Source: Epiperipatus broadwayi
Taxonomy: Eukaryota; Onychophora; Udeonychophora; Euonychophora; Peripatidae
Length of the DNA: 64,000 bases
Reading direction: 5' to 3'
Assembly: GCA_028023455.1 (NCBI GenBank)
Contig: JAQFVV010013311.1
Coordinates: 62,001 to 126,000, forward strand
Part shown: positions 23,633 to 36,578 of the stretch, piece by piece
Layout of the letters: the number at the start of each line of letters is the position of its first letter
Numbering within the stretch: position 1 is the stretch's first letter
Notes under the pieces: generated by a model
The model's input: only the letters and a program-made list of their open reading frames with translations
Databases searched by the model: none
What the model was told of the DNA's origin: nothing
Program-made: the position numbers and the translations under genes

Positions 23633-23925
23633 CACCTGGGTCTCATTTGATGCAGTAGATAGGTTCCACAGAAAACCTACATTAAAAAAAAATCACATAA
23701 AAATAGACTTAACTTACCTTGAAAATGGGGGATAGATTCTGTAATTTTCAGAAATCACATAAAAGCAAAGCAACAAGGAATAATTACTTTAAAATTTGCA
23801 TTAAAAAATAAAGTATGACTAATAAAAAATTTTAAATATTTGAAAAAAATTGATACAAGACAAACTTTTTTTACTTTTTTTATTAACTACAGCATTAAAA
23901 AAATCCACAAAATGAGACCCAGGTA
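23633..23925. mobile_element. CACCTGG-TIR element, short copy
   Basis: Begins CACCTGGGTCTCATTTGATG and ends CAAAATGAGACCCAGGTA. The flanks are AAGATA and TATTTGCTG; uninterrupted monomers read AAGATATTTGCTG, proving insertion with TA duplication. Read on the other strand it shares GTTTGTCTTGTATCAATTTT, TTTTTTATTAGTCATA, TTTCAAGGTAAGTTA and GGAACCTATCTA with the long copy at 11562-12550, so it is an internally deleted, MITE-like derivative. Confidence 0.8.
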
Positions 23926-24250
23926 TATTTGCTGTTAGATATTTCAAGTCAGAATTGATATATTCTCTGGCTTAAACTTGACAATACTCTGGAAAAATTG
24001 AATCATTTAAAGCTGTTTTTGATATTTTTAATTTAGAATCTCTCTGTTGGCGAGGCTTGAATCTATATGCCTTCAATTCAGCTTTAATCCATATGTTATG
24101 AGTTATTTTCATTTAATGATTTTATTTTGATAGCGGCAGACTTTCCTGTTCGAATTGCTATTTGTTTCCTTTAAGTATATTTTTTCCAATTTCTTGCTTG
24201 TAGCTTTAATTCATATCCTATGAGCTATTTTTGTGTAATATTTTTACTTT
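23926..24250 (+). repeat. array monomer 3, truncated
   Basis: Continues the monomer after the short TIR element up to a duplicated TTAATTCATATCCTATGAGC block, then breaks off. The hairpin, (TA)n block and LINE remnant of this monomer are missing. Confidence 0.6.
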
Positions 24251-24900
24251 TTATTTTTATTTTATCAAAACAGATTTATTTATATAAAGTTTGGTCAAGA
24301 GGTGTACAATTTATGAGCAAATATTTTCATGTATAAAGAATTAAAACAAACAAAAAGAAAAAAAAACAAGTATCGATATGAATGCTAATTGATAATTTTC
24401 AGTTAGGTTAAAATTTCTTAGGAATAAGAAGATCTATCAAAGTCTATTAATTCCCATGGCATCTTGTAGGTCATTTCAGGTGCTACCCTCATGTCCTTGC
24501 CCCTCATGGTCTTCAATTTATTTATAAGAGTTTGCCTAGCATCAGTCGTATTAGTATCAAAAAGAAGTGAGCACCTCATAAACCACATAGAACATGCTAA
24601 AAAGGTAGCATACTTGACTATGGCAAATAGGCTTGTGTTAATTGCATGCATTAAAGTTCTAATGAGTGGGAATTTCTCTCTGAACAAAGAGTAAATTAGG
24701 TGTCCACATTGGTATAATGTAGTACATTGAAAATATGGTCGATGGCATCCTCTCCCTGCTGGCATAATGAGCAAATAGGGTCTAAAGATGAAAAGCCCCT
24801 ATTCATCACCAGAAAGTAAGCCATGGGAAGAGCATTAAGGTTAACCATGATAGGAAAATCAAAGTACTTCGGCTCAAGCCATAACCATTTAAATTTTTTT
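24251..24900 (-). pseudogene. 3' end of a second, non-RTE LINE (zf-RVT region)
   Basis: On the minus strand, just upstream of and overlapping the open frame 24418-24774, one frame reads DPICSLCQQGEDAIDHIFNV. This matches the zinc-binding domain after the reverse transcriptase of jockey- or CR1-like LINEs (CxLCxxxxEDxxHIFxxC). The longer open frame (118 residues) follows in another frame, so a frameshift separates them. The continuing text (SLFAIVKYATFLACSMWFMR) is the typical C-terminal helix. Upstream reverse transcriptase is absent: a 5'-truncated copy lying between monomer 3 and LTR2 copy B. Confidence 0.6.
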
Positions 24901-27653
24901 TAATAAGGCCACAGTGACGTCAAGTGTGGAAAGATGACTTTAAAACGTGAGAACAGTCAGCTAGGATTTTACAGATAATAGCAATCTAAATTATTACTTT
25001 ATGTATGACATTGGGCCTTATTATCTTAAATGATTGTATATATGCAAGTAGTTAAAATGCTACTATGAATCATTCATCAAATTATCTAAATATTGTTTAG
25101 TAGTGATTTGTACCCATGTGAAGTGCACATTTGGAATTGGCACAGTCACAGTCCTAATTCAGACCATTAATTAAGATAATGGCTACATTTAGGTAAAAGA
25201 CTAGGCAATGAGCATTCGGTGAATTTGACATCAGTGAGGTTAAGTAGTTGGTCCGTGTACATTCAACATGTAGAAAAATATTTATTTATTTATAAAGTTA
25301 AAGATGATAAATATAAGATTGTTTCATTGTTATGATTTGCTGGGAAAGGACTTATTGAGTTAGCCAACAGGATCACTGAACCTTTAACTCCTGAAGATTG
25401 TACATATGATCAGGTTAAGGACAATTTGTCAAACCATTTTAACCCCCAAACCCTGAGTCATATCACAGGATTGTAATTTTAAAGTGTGGAATCAAGGTTG
25501 GGATGAAAGTAGAAAAGATTATGATAATTATCTACATAATTTAGCAAAGAATTGTGTCTATGGATCTTTCATAGATGAAGCCCTGCTGGAACAATTTCTT
25601 ACTGCTAAATGTAATGATAATTTAATGCACCAATTATTGACCATTAGTGATTTAAATTGTATAAAGACTATAAAACATGGGATAGTTTTTGAACTTGTGT
25701 TTGAGAAATCTTGATAATTCACCGAGTTCAAAAATAATAGCAAATCGCAAACATATGTTTGTAAAACCGTAAGTAAAGAATTGTCTAAGAATAACGAGAA
25801 TAGGGCTAACAGTAAAAACCTGTTTAAATGTTTTTGCTGTGGGAAACAGGGCATCAAATTTAGGGATTGTTTTTGTAAATAAGAATGCTGCAATAATTGT
25901 AAAGAAAGAGGGTACATGGATAAAATGTGTAAAGAAAAACATAACGATCCCAACAAGGAAAGTTAGAGTTATTCATATCAGTGACTGGCATTTCAGCATA
26001 CCAATATTAAAAAAATGTTCACTGATGATGACAAAATTATGTCACAACTAAATCTGTGTGATCAACACACTTATATGAAAGTGGACTGTAGTAATGGCCT
26101 ATTGTTGATATCAGTCCATGATTGGTATACTCCAAATTTAGGAAAAGACCCATTCTTCAATAAACTGACCTAAAGGTGTTAGATATGAATGATAACACCA
26201 TTAGAACTAAAATGCATAATTGAAGTGCCAATACATGGAAGAGCAAAATTAATGTACTACCATTATATGTAGTACATGCCCCTATCAATGTTATATTAGG
26301 ACATGACTGGTTCACCAAAATGAGAGTAAAAATAACAAATACTAAAAAAAATTAATAAATCCACGAGAAACAAAAGTTTAGAGGGAATTTGGATAAAATA
26401 CATTTACTCTGAGAGCAGGAACCTTTCCAGCATTCAGTAATTAACAAATCACTTCAAAGAAGTTCATGAAGACCAGAAACATAAGGAAACAAAGGTCAAA
26501 GAGATATTGAAATCAAGAGTAAAAAACAATGACAATGGCTACCAATGAATTATGAAGCAGATTAGAGAAGGCACAGTTTTCTTCACAAATAACTGTGGAA
26601 CATTCCAAAAACAATGATTGGTATTAAAGGCTGCATTATGAAATGGGATTGTATAATGAATCAAGTCAAGGGCAAGCAGCACATAGTAAAGTGGCTGCAT
26701 AATAGTCAGCAAAACATCGACAGAGCAAAAGCTCTAGTGCTTAGTCATATTGCGTGGTGAGATATTAATGTTGATATGAGGAAAAATAAAAAATGATTGT
26801 GATTTTTAAACAAGTATATTTCCAGAGCATGAACCTAGTGAGTTGAAACATAATCACAACATCATGCTAAAAGAAAGATAAAAAAGCCATGTACCTTAAT
26901 AACTTGTAGTAAGTTTAGAGATTAAAACCTCACCTCCTAACTTTTTGGATGTGTATGCTTAAATGCACATATATTAGGTATAATCTCTATGAAAAAAGGT
27001 TATAAGTTTAAATAAATTTTAAAAGACATTCTTTTAAAATAGTAAGTAAAAGATTTATAGCTTTAAGATTAGAAAAAGATTATTTTCTAAAATGAATACG
27101 AGTCTAATTAATGAGAGTAAAATAAGTTGTTAATGAAATAAAACAAAGGAATTCCAATTATATGTCCTTTATAAGATAAATGACAAACTATAAAAATAAC
27201 TCAAAGTCAGAAAGATAATGAGGTAAATTTTTGTATGGAGATTAAAATAACAAATCACTGAGCCGATGGACAGACTACGAGTCAATCAACTGCAGGGATT
27301 AAAACAAAGAATGCTTCAGTACAAATTGGACGAACAAGAGGAGACTTTATTCTTGGAGCTTCATCTGTGCACATGGACCTATATATTGGAGCAGATCATC
27401 TTCCATGCCACAATGACTTCAAATGTGATGAGCTGATCTCCGACCATGAGAACAGTCCGCTACAACTCTTAAAGGTTATACTGATCTAAATTATTATTTA
27501 TGTACACCATCAGGTCTTATTATTTTAAATGATTGTATTTATGTAAGTAGTTAAAATGTTACTAAGGATCCTTCATCTAATTATCTTAATATTCATTGTT
27601 TAGTAGTGGTTTGTACTCATGGAAAATGCACTTTTAGATTAGCTAGATGTACA
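24901..27653 (+). mobile_element. LTR2 copy B, 5'-truncated
   Basis: The 5' LTR begins only at CCACAGTGACGTCAAGTGTGG, about 60% into the LTR, then continues normally through gag, knuckles, protease and integrase segment to a 3' LTR (about 26949-27653) ending GTACA next to GTGG (27654-27657). The left duplication is lost with the LTR start. Gag pieces lie at 25280-25714 (including a 76-residue open frame 25484-25714) and 25780-25960 (CFCCGKQGIKFRDC, histidine to isoleucine). The protease site near 26085 has lost the DSG serine-glycine pair. The integrase-like LHNSQ segment is near 26695. The pol gap is the same as in copies A and C. Confidence 0.7.
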
Positions 27654-29395
27654 GTGGGGTGCAAGTGTTGTAAAATGCACATGATGGAAATAAGAATTTT
27701 TCTCTGTATATGGCTGCTAGGGGATGTTGAGTTTGCAGCTTCACATCTAAATAGTAAAGTTGGTGCTGTTTGCAGCACAAATGAATAAATGCTATGTCAA
27801 ATTAAATCCAGTTTTGGCTGTTACAGATTCATGGGTGATGATTTTCTTCTCCCAATGGAACTTCACACTTAGCAGTCTATAATTGTATGCATTTGTAACA
27901 ATGTAGCTAATAAAAGCTATTGAGTTGTTTGGCAAGTAAAATATTTGCTATTAGGTATTTCAAGTTTGAGTTGTTATACTCTCTGGGTTAGACTTGAAAA
28001 TATCCTGGAAAAATTGAATAAATTAAAGCTGATTTTGAGATTTTTAATTTAGAATTCCTTAGTTGGCTTGAATCTGTATGTCTTTAATTTAGCTTTAATC
28101 CATATCCTATGAGATATTTTCATTTAAGATTTTTTTTACTTTGATGGCGGCAGACTTTTCTGTTCGAACCGCAAGTTCGATTTTTCCACTCAAAACTTGT
28201 ACATGTTGGTTAGACACTGAGAGGTTTTGGTCTGATTTTTGAGAAGCTAATTTTTTATATCATTTGCTAATCACCAAAAATGTGCTTGCTTTGTTTGGAT
28301 GGCAATTAGATGTTTTCAAACACCAGGTTTGTGTTTCTGCATTTGGTTGATTATTTATGTCCTTTGTTATAGTTCACATATATATGGTAGATTAATGACA
28401 ATAAACAACTTGATTGTTATTTCTTTTGTTTTAAGTATTTTTTTTTTAATTTCTTGCTTGCAGCTTTAATTCATATCCCATGAACTAGATTTGCTTAACG
28501 TTTTTACTTTGATGGTGACAAACTTTTCCTGTTCGGACCACAAGTTCGATTTTTCCAATCAAAATTTGTACATGTTGAGTAGCCAAAAAGAGTTGTTGGT
28601 CTGATTTTTGAAAAGAAAATTGTTTGTTTATATCTTTTGCTAATCACCAAAATAAGTTTAATGACTATACAAATATTATTTGGTATGTCTTTCTTTTAAA
28701 TACATAAATTTTTTGCTTGCAATACGATCACACTCATTTTATCAAGGAATAATGTGTGTAAAAACTAACATCACGAGAGTTTTTAGTATTTCCGTTTATA
28801 TTTGAAAGAATTATTAAAGCAGATATATATATATAATACAACATAATCTAAAGATGCTAAATTTTCAACAATCACAACTATGATAATATCCATTTAATAT
28901 AAATATATTAATGATTATTACTAATTATTTAGTAAGTTAAAAATTATTATATCATTTATAAATTAAATTTTCAGTAAAAATCTATATATTTATTATTATT
29001 AAGCTTAAAAACATGGATTCCATTTCTTATTTTTTCACGTGTAAAATCTTAATAAATAATAAATATTTTTACATTTCTTCATTAATTAATTAATATCAGA
29101 ATACAGTTGGAATTTATTGAAAATTAATGAATAAAATTCTTTTATGATATAATTTTAAATAAATCTTATATTTAAATTATGTAGAAATAATAAAAAATAT
29201 TAAATTAACTAATATATATATGTAAACAAAAAATACATTATTTATCTGCCGATTTTTAATATTTTAGTCAAAGGACTGGTTTTCATTTAAATTATATATA
29301 TATTTAATTGGTAAAGCAAAATTATTAAAATATATTTGTATCTAACACTTCAAATTTTTAATATTATATTAAAATTACACACGCACACACACACC
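27654..29395 (+). repeat. array monomer 4, first half, with internal duplication
   Basis: Starts at GTGGGGTGCAAGTGTTG. The segment CTTTAATTCATATCC..TTTTTACTTTGATGG..TTCGAACCGCAAGTTCGA..TTGTACATGTTGG occurs twice (about 28085-28240 and 28455-28600), a private tandem duplication. The LTR1 target homologue near 28375-28410 is uninterrupted. TTCAACAATCACAACTATG and AACATGGATTCCATTTC follow near 28860 and 29005. Confidence 0.7.
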
Positions 29396-30590
29396 TATAA
29401 TATATTTTTCTTTCATACCTTCATTATATTCAGTGTTCATTCTACTGCAGAATGAAGAACTCTCAAGTTTAATCAAGTTTTGCTGATTTACAGTCTTTCT
29501 TCTCTATATCATATAACAAAGTTGCTTATTTACTCTTATCCATCTTATATGTAGTCTTTTTCTATGTCTTCTACCATTTCTTGGGATTCAGTTTAAATCT
29601 AAATTGTCCACCTATTATAACATCTTTTAGTGATATTTCTATTCTAGTTCCATTTCTGTCTCTTTATTCTTTCAATGATATTAGTCCTGTTTGTTCTCTT
29701 TTTCATGTATTTTATTTTCCATCTCTTTTCATCACCCGTAACATATATCCCTCCATACTTTATTGAATGATTTGAAGACTGTATTCATCTTCTGGTTGAA
29801 TGCAAGTTTCAGATTGATTACTAAGAAATGGTATTAAAAATCTTCAAACACATGCACATATTTTCTTTTAATATTTAATTATTTCTATGGAAAGCATTTG
29901 ACCCATGTTTATGATTAATTTTATTCATAATGATTCTATCTATATTAATAATTTGATCAAGGAATAGTTGTTATTGTTTTTCGACTCATGATTATCAATT
30001 CTTATTTCCTTTATCTGAGAAAATCCATTGAATATTTCTTTAGTCTTTTTAGCATGTGCCATCTCTTGTAAAATTTTCTAAATCTCTGATGTATTATTTG
30101 CAAAAATAACCACATCATCCCCAAAATCTACATGACTTAAATAAGCACCATATGATTTTGTTCACTTTGCTTTTTATTTTAACCCACAAAACACAATTTA
30201 TAAAACTACCATAAAAAGGTTTGAAAATATAGAATCACATTGTCGCACACCCTCTTCGATGTTAATCTTAGTATCGCCATATAATCAAATCACCACTGTT
30301 GTTTTGTGATAAATATTCTTCATGATGGTAGTCCAAACTTTAATGTCTGTGAAAATACTTATTCTTTTAACTTATTTTTATGATGTATGAATCTAAAATG
30401 ACAATTCATATTCCTTGATCCTTTCTATACATTCTTTTAACACTAGAATTTGATCTACTGTGCTAGAACAACTTTTAAAACAAGTGTCAACTTTTAATTA
30501 CAAGATATGAGTGCATACTGTTGAAGTTTGTATTCTCTTCTATTTCTGTATTAATTTATAGTTATTTAAACCACTAAACATTACATGATC
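29396..30590 (-). pseudogene. RTE LINE remnant in monomer 4
   Basis: Minus-strand homologue of the LINE 3' half, shorter than in monomer 2 because about 0.4 kb before the constant breakpoint is missing, as it is in monomer 1. Many stops. The 62-codon frame 29581-29766 is on the opposite strand and is a shadow. Confidence 0.7.
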
Positions 30591-30923
30591 ACTGTGCAAG
30601 TGTTGGTATTTGATGTATAATAGGATAAAATCTTACGTCTCACCTGGCGATGATTAGATCTATTCATAACCAAGCCCACACATGAACCTATATTTTATTT
30701 ATAATTTAAAAATAAAGCCAATAATGCTTTTCCATTTTCTAACATATTAATAGTTTACACCTCCATTCATTCTGTAATAGAGGAAAGACAAACAAAAAAT
30801 TATACATAAAATACCAAAAAAATATATGATGTCAACCTAAAGATCAATTAAGAGTACCCGAGTGAAATATCCTAAAAATATTATAAATGTCCTTATTAAT
30901 TCGTTTCATATTTCTGCTGGTGG
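30591..30923 (+). repeat. post-LINE block before the filled GTGG site
   Basis: Same block as 13146-13496, ending TTTCTGCTGGTGG at 30911-30923, where LTR2 copy C starts. Confidence 0.7.
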
Positions 30924-33900
30924 ATGATATGTATGTGTATGCTTGAATGCATATACATATATAGGTATAACTCATAGAGAGAAAAAGTAATAATTTTAAT
31001 AAATTAATGAATTTAAAAAGACTGATTTTTTTAAAATTCGTAAGTAAAAGATTTATAACTTTAAGATTAGAAAAATATTATTTTCTAAAATGAATAATAG
31101 TCTAATTTATGATAGTAGAATACGTCATTCCTTAATGAAATAAAACAAAGGAATTTGAATTAGATTTCTTTTATAAATAAATGACACAATATAAAAATAA
31201 CTCATTAATTAAAGTCAGAAAGATAATCCATGTAAATTCTTGTATGGAGATTAAAATGAAAAATCACCTGAGAGGATGAATAGATTATGAGCCAATCAAC
31301 TGCATGGATTAAAACAAAGAATGCCTCAGTGCTAATTGGATGAACACAAGGACCCTCAATTCTTGGAACTTTATCTGTGCATCCAAACATATGTATTGGA
31401 GCAGATCATTTCCCATGGCACAGTGATTTCAAGTGCAGAGAACTGATCTCCAAACATGAGAACAGTTAGCTGGGATTCTTAGAGGTCATACTGATTTAAA
31501 TTATTACTTATGTACCCCCTTCAGACCTTATTGTGTCAAATGATTGTACAAATGTACATAGTTAAAATGCTACTAAGGATCGTTCATCAAATTATCTAAA
31601 TATTAATTGTTTAGTAGACATTTTTACTTGTGGGAAGGACACTTTTAGATTAGATAGACATAGTAATTGGGCACAGTATTAATTTGGACCATTAATTAAA
31701 ATTATGGTTAAATTTAGGTAAAAGACTAGGCAATGCAAATAGCAATCGGTGAATCTGATAGTAGTGAAGCTAATAGTTGGCCCGTGTACATTCAACATGT
31801 AGAAAAATACATATTCCGTTAATAAAGTTAAAGATGATGAGTATATGATTGCTTCATTATTATGCTTTTCTGGGAAAGGAGTTATTGAGATAGCCAACAG
31901 GCTCACTGAACCTTTAACTTCTGAAGATTGCACATATGATCAGGTTAAAGAGCAGCTGTCAAATCACTTTAATCCCCAATCCTTTAAGCATGTTGCTAGA
32001 TTGTAATTCATAGCCCAAACCCAAGGTTGGGATGAATGTACAAAAAATTCTGATAGTGCTCTTCCTAATTTAGCAAAGATGGCTAAAGCCCTACTGGAAC
32101 ATTTTTTAATGACATATGTAATGATAATTTATGGCAACAATTTTTGGCCATTAGTGATTTAAATAGTCTAGAGGCTATAAAATGTGGGATAGCTTTTGAA
32201 CTTGTACTTCAGCAATCTTGAAAATTTATCAAGAACAAGAGTAATAGCTAATTGCAAGAGATATTTGTAAAACCATAAGTAAAGAGTTCTCTAAGAATAA
32301 CAACAATAGTGCTAACTGTAAAAAGGCATTTATACTTTTTTTTGTGGTAAAAATGGTCACAAAGCTAGAAATTGTTTTCATAAATGAGAACATGGCAATA
32401 ATTGTAAAAAAGAAGACACATGGAAAAAATGTGGAAAAAAAAAGTAACTATCCTAACAAAAAAAGTAAGAGTTATAAACATTCATGTCAGGGATAGGTAA
32501 TTCAACATACCAATGTTTAAAAAGTGTTTATCAATGATGACAAAATTATGTTAAAACTACATCTGTCTGATCAGCCCATATCTAGGGAAGTAGACAGTGG
32601 TAGTGGCATATCATTGATTGGTATACTGTTACTTCCATGTTTGGGAAAAGACCCATTATTCAAAAAACTGACCTAAAGGTGTTAGATATGAATGCTAAGA
32701 CCATTAGAATAACAGGCATTGTTGAAGTGCCAATATGTGGAAGTATGGCCAAATTACTTGCCCCTATCAACCTGACATTAGGACAAGACTAGTTCAGCAA
32801 AATGGGAGTAAAAAATAACATTTACTAAAAAAATTAATAACCCCATGAGAAAAAAAGTGTTCCGAGAGGGTTAAGATGAATTTGGGTAAAATAGATTTAC
32901 TCAGAGAGCAGAAACCTTTCCAGCAGCCAGTTATTAACAAAATCAAATCAAAGAAAGTCAATGATTACAAAAACATAAGGAAACAGAGGACAAAGACATA
33001 TTGAAATCAAGAGTAAAAAAACAAAGTTGTAGCTCATTGGACAGCTGAAAACAATCATTACCCATGGATTATAACACAGATTAGAAAAGGCTGGCTGGAG
33101 CAACATTCCAGTTTCTTTCACAAAGAACTATGGAATATCCAGAAACAACTGTCAGTATGCAATGGTTGCATTATGAAATGCAATTCTATGATGATTTTAG
33201 TCAAGGGTAGGCAGCACATTGTAAAGTCACTGCATAATAGTCAGTGAGACATCGGCAGAGCAAAAGCTCTAGCACTTAGTCATGTCTGGTGGCCAGATAT
33301 TAATGTAGACATGAGGAAAAATCAAAAATGATTGTGATTTTTAAACAACTACATTTCCAGAGAATGCATCTAGTGAGTTGAAACGTAATCACAACAGCAT
33401 GCTAAAAAGAAGATAAAAAAACCCACGTATCTTAATAACTTGTAGTAAGTTTACATATTAAAACCTCATCTCTGAACTTGAGGGAAGTAATGATATATAT
33501 GTGTATGCTTAAATGCACATACATATATAGGTATAAACTTATAGAGAGACAAAGTAATTAGTTTAGTAAATTAAACAATTTTAAATGATACTTTTAAAAT
33601 TAATAAAAAAAAAAAGTTATAACTTAAGATTAAAAAAAGATTATTTTCTAAAAATGAGCAGTAGTCTAATTAATGAGAGTACAATACATTCTTAATAAAA
33701 TAAAACACTTAAAGGAATTCGAATTATATTTCCTTTATAAGATAAATGGCAAATTATAAAAATAACTCATTAATTACAGTCAAAAAGATAATGATGTAAA
33801 TTCTTGTACGGAGATTAAAATAAAGAATCACCTGAGCGGATGGACAAATTACAAGCCAATAAACTGCAGGGATTAAAACCAAAGAATGCCTCAGTACTAA

Positions 33901-34119
33901 TTGAATGAACTAGAGGACAATTCATTCTTGAAACTTCACCTATGCACACAGACATATAAATTGGAGCAGATCATCTCATATGCCACAGTGACTTCAAATG
34001 CAGAGAGTTGAATTCTGACCATAAGAACAGTCAGCTAGGATTTGTTACTGGTTAATACAGATCTAAATTATTCATTATGGATGTCTTCAGGACTTATTAT
34101 GTTAAATGATTATATATAT

Positions 34120-36161
34120 TATAACGATCCGGAAGAAAGTGGAGATCGAATCTAACCGCAATCTGCACTACAAGGGCGCCATTTAGGCATTTGAGCCTAG
34201 AAAAATTTATAAAGTAGGCAGATACATGCTGTTAAGATTCCACTTTTATTTAAATATTTAGATCATTAGCCCAACATCACTAGCTCAGGGAGTAGCAGAG
34301 ATAATAAAATATAACTTTATATCTTAAATATAAAAAATAAAAGCCACTGCCAGGAATTAACACATAAAAATATTTATTTATGCACATATAAATTTTGAAT
34401 CATTTTAAATTTTGAGGAATAGGTTTAACATTTAGATTTTTATATTACATTTAATGTTAAATAGATTGCAATAATGAATTTAATATTTATTTATAGGGTT
34501 GAGTATGAATAGACTACATAGATTGTATTTGAAAAGAAAAATGTTCTATCCCTTATTTAACCTTAGACCAAAAAGTTCGCAGCCAAACCAATGTCAATCC
34601 ATCGGATATATCGATGTATTCAATGCAGCATGAATACAACAACACAAAATACTATACTGTCAGGAATGTTCATCTGAACAGTAAGTAGAGTTAGAGAAGA
34701 CATTGTCTCTTAACCAACAGGAATGCTACATCTGTTGGCAAGCAGAACAATAAACAAAAAACTCCATAGGAATGGACTGCAGTCCTTTTTGCCGACTTAC
34801 AATCCCATCCATAGGCAAACAGAAGGTGTGTGGCATATATATGCAATCCTGCCCATAGTCTCCTGATACATTTACTAATTACATCAATACATCTAATCCA
34901 TTGACTCAATTTAACTGCGAAACAAATAACCTAAGATTACCCTCCCTTAAACTATATATATAACTTTACAAATCTATACAGCCATTCATGCCCGACTTAA
35001 ATTTAACCTTTAGATCTGTTTGCACAGATGAGTTTTATACAATTTGTTTTATAATGTTGAGTATAGATTGGCTGCACAGATTCCACAGTCAAAAACATTT
35101 CAAAATAAACACAACTGATAAAAATACAAAATCATCGATAATGTCAATTGCATAGGGAATACAAAAAAACCCAATAGCATTCATCGTAAGATGCCGCAGT
35201 GACATTGATGACTTATATATTCCAATCGACTATGAAACAGCAACATAATTAACCGCTAATGAATCAATGCAACGTCTATACCCAACTTAAATTTCCTCAT
35301 TTAAAATTTAAACAATAACTATTAATACAAATAAAATAATAAATGGAAATGATTTTTATCAAACACAAAATATATAAAATTAAACATTATTAATTGATTT
35401 GAAACTTACAAAAATCAGATAAGAGTCCACTTTAACATTTAAGTTGGTTTGTTTATTAAATTTGTCAAACCCTGATGAAAGTTCTTAATTACTTTTTTTT
35501 TTTTTATGATTTTAAAAATTGTTTACTTCATATAGCTTCCGGTAGAAGAGCCCAGGTTCCTATTGGCAATTCCCCCGAAGACTTTCATGGAAGACCGTTC
35601 TGATATTCTGGAGGTAGCCTTAGCTGGTTCATTCTGGAATCACAGTCTTTTCCTTTTTAAAATAAGTGAGAGAGAACAATATGTGCGTCCCATCGTTCGT
35701 CTCACCAAATCAAGTTGGAACTGACTGGAACTCAATATTTTTCATTTTATAGTCCTATGGATTCCATGAACAAAAACGTCACTGTTTCATTTTTTCATTA
35801 TGGTCCGGGCCTTTATTTGCTTCCATTGGTCAAGCTAAAATCTCTTTATTCTCTTATCTATTTTTCATCTGATTTTTTAATTACACAGCTTTTGGATAAT
35901 CAATAAACAATCATTTCCATCTGCAAAAATATTTTATCTTTAAATCTTGTACTTTTTTTTATAAAAAAATATGTTCAAATACTTATTTATTTGTTTTTTA
36001 AAAAAATATTTTTAAAGTTTTGAATCTGTGCGAATATATATATATTTAACAAACATTTTAATTTTAGCGTTTAGTTTTTTTAAAAATAGATTTTATTTTT
36101 ATTTGCGAACTTTAAGATTTTATTTTAAATTAATGTAATGGCATATTTATATACCGTTACA
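34120..36161 (-). mobile_element. LTR4 solo LTR in LTR2-C
   Basis: In element orientation (minus) it begins TGTAACGGTATATAAATATG and ends GGATCGTTATA, giving short inverted ends (TGTAACGG / CGTTATA). It interrupts the LTR2 phrase AAATGATTGTATATATG..GTAGTTAAAATG, flanked by ATAT on each side. On the minus strand there is a TATA-like ACTATAAAATG near 35740-35755, suitable as an LTR promoter. It shares end sequences and interior words (AATGCAGCATGAA, GTCAGGAATG) with the copy at 46060. The small frames inside (34691-34909, 35715-35906) are unremarkable. Confidence 0.65.
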
Positions 36162-36578
36162 ATATGTATGTAGTTAAAATGCTACTAAGGATCATGTCAT
36201 TTCTGACCCAGCCTTCAGAAGTGGACTATTCCAGATTTCTTACCTGATTGGCTAGCACCCAGTTGCTATCCAAAGAGATTAAAACCTTCACTGGGGTTCA
36301 TGCACCAAATCTGCATGTTTCCAGTAAGGTAGGGGATCTGCTATTAAATAGTCAGTCTTTTGGAGGCAAGGCAGAGAGCAATTACTTCTGTTAACCTGAA
36401 TTACAAAATGTGCTCTCCATTAAACTTTCTGCCATCAGCAAAGGTATTTATCTAGTTATTATCACGATGTTCTCACAGTGAGGCAAGTCCACCTATGGAC
36501 AGGAAACTGCTATGTTCAAATTAGAGCTGACTCGAGGCAAGCTAATTATATAGAAGAGTCTTACCAGAGCTCATGAGG

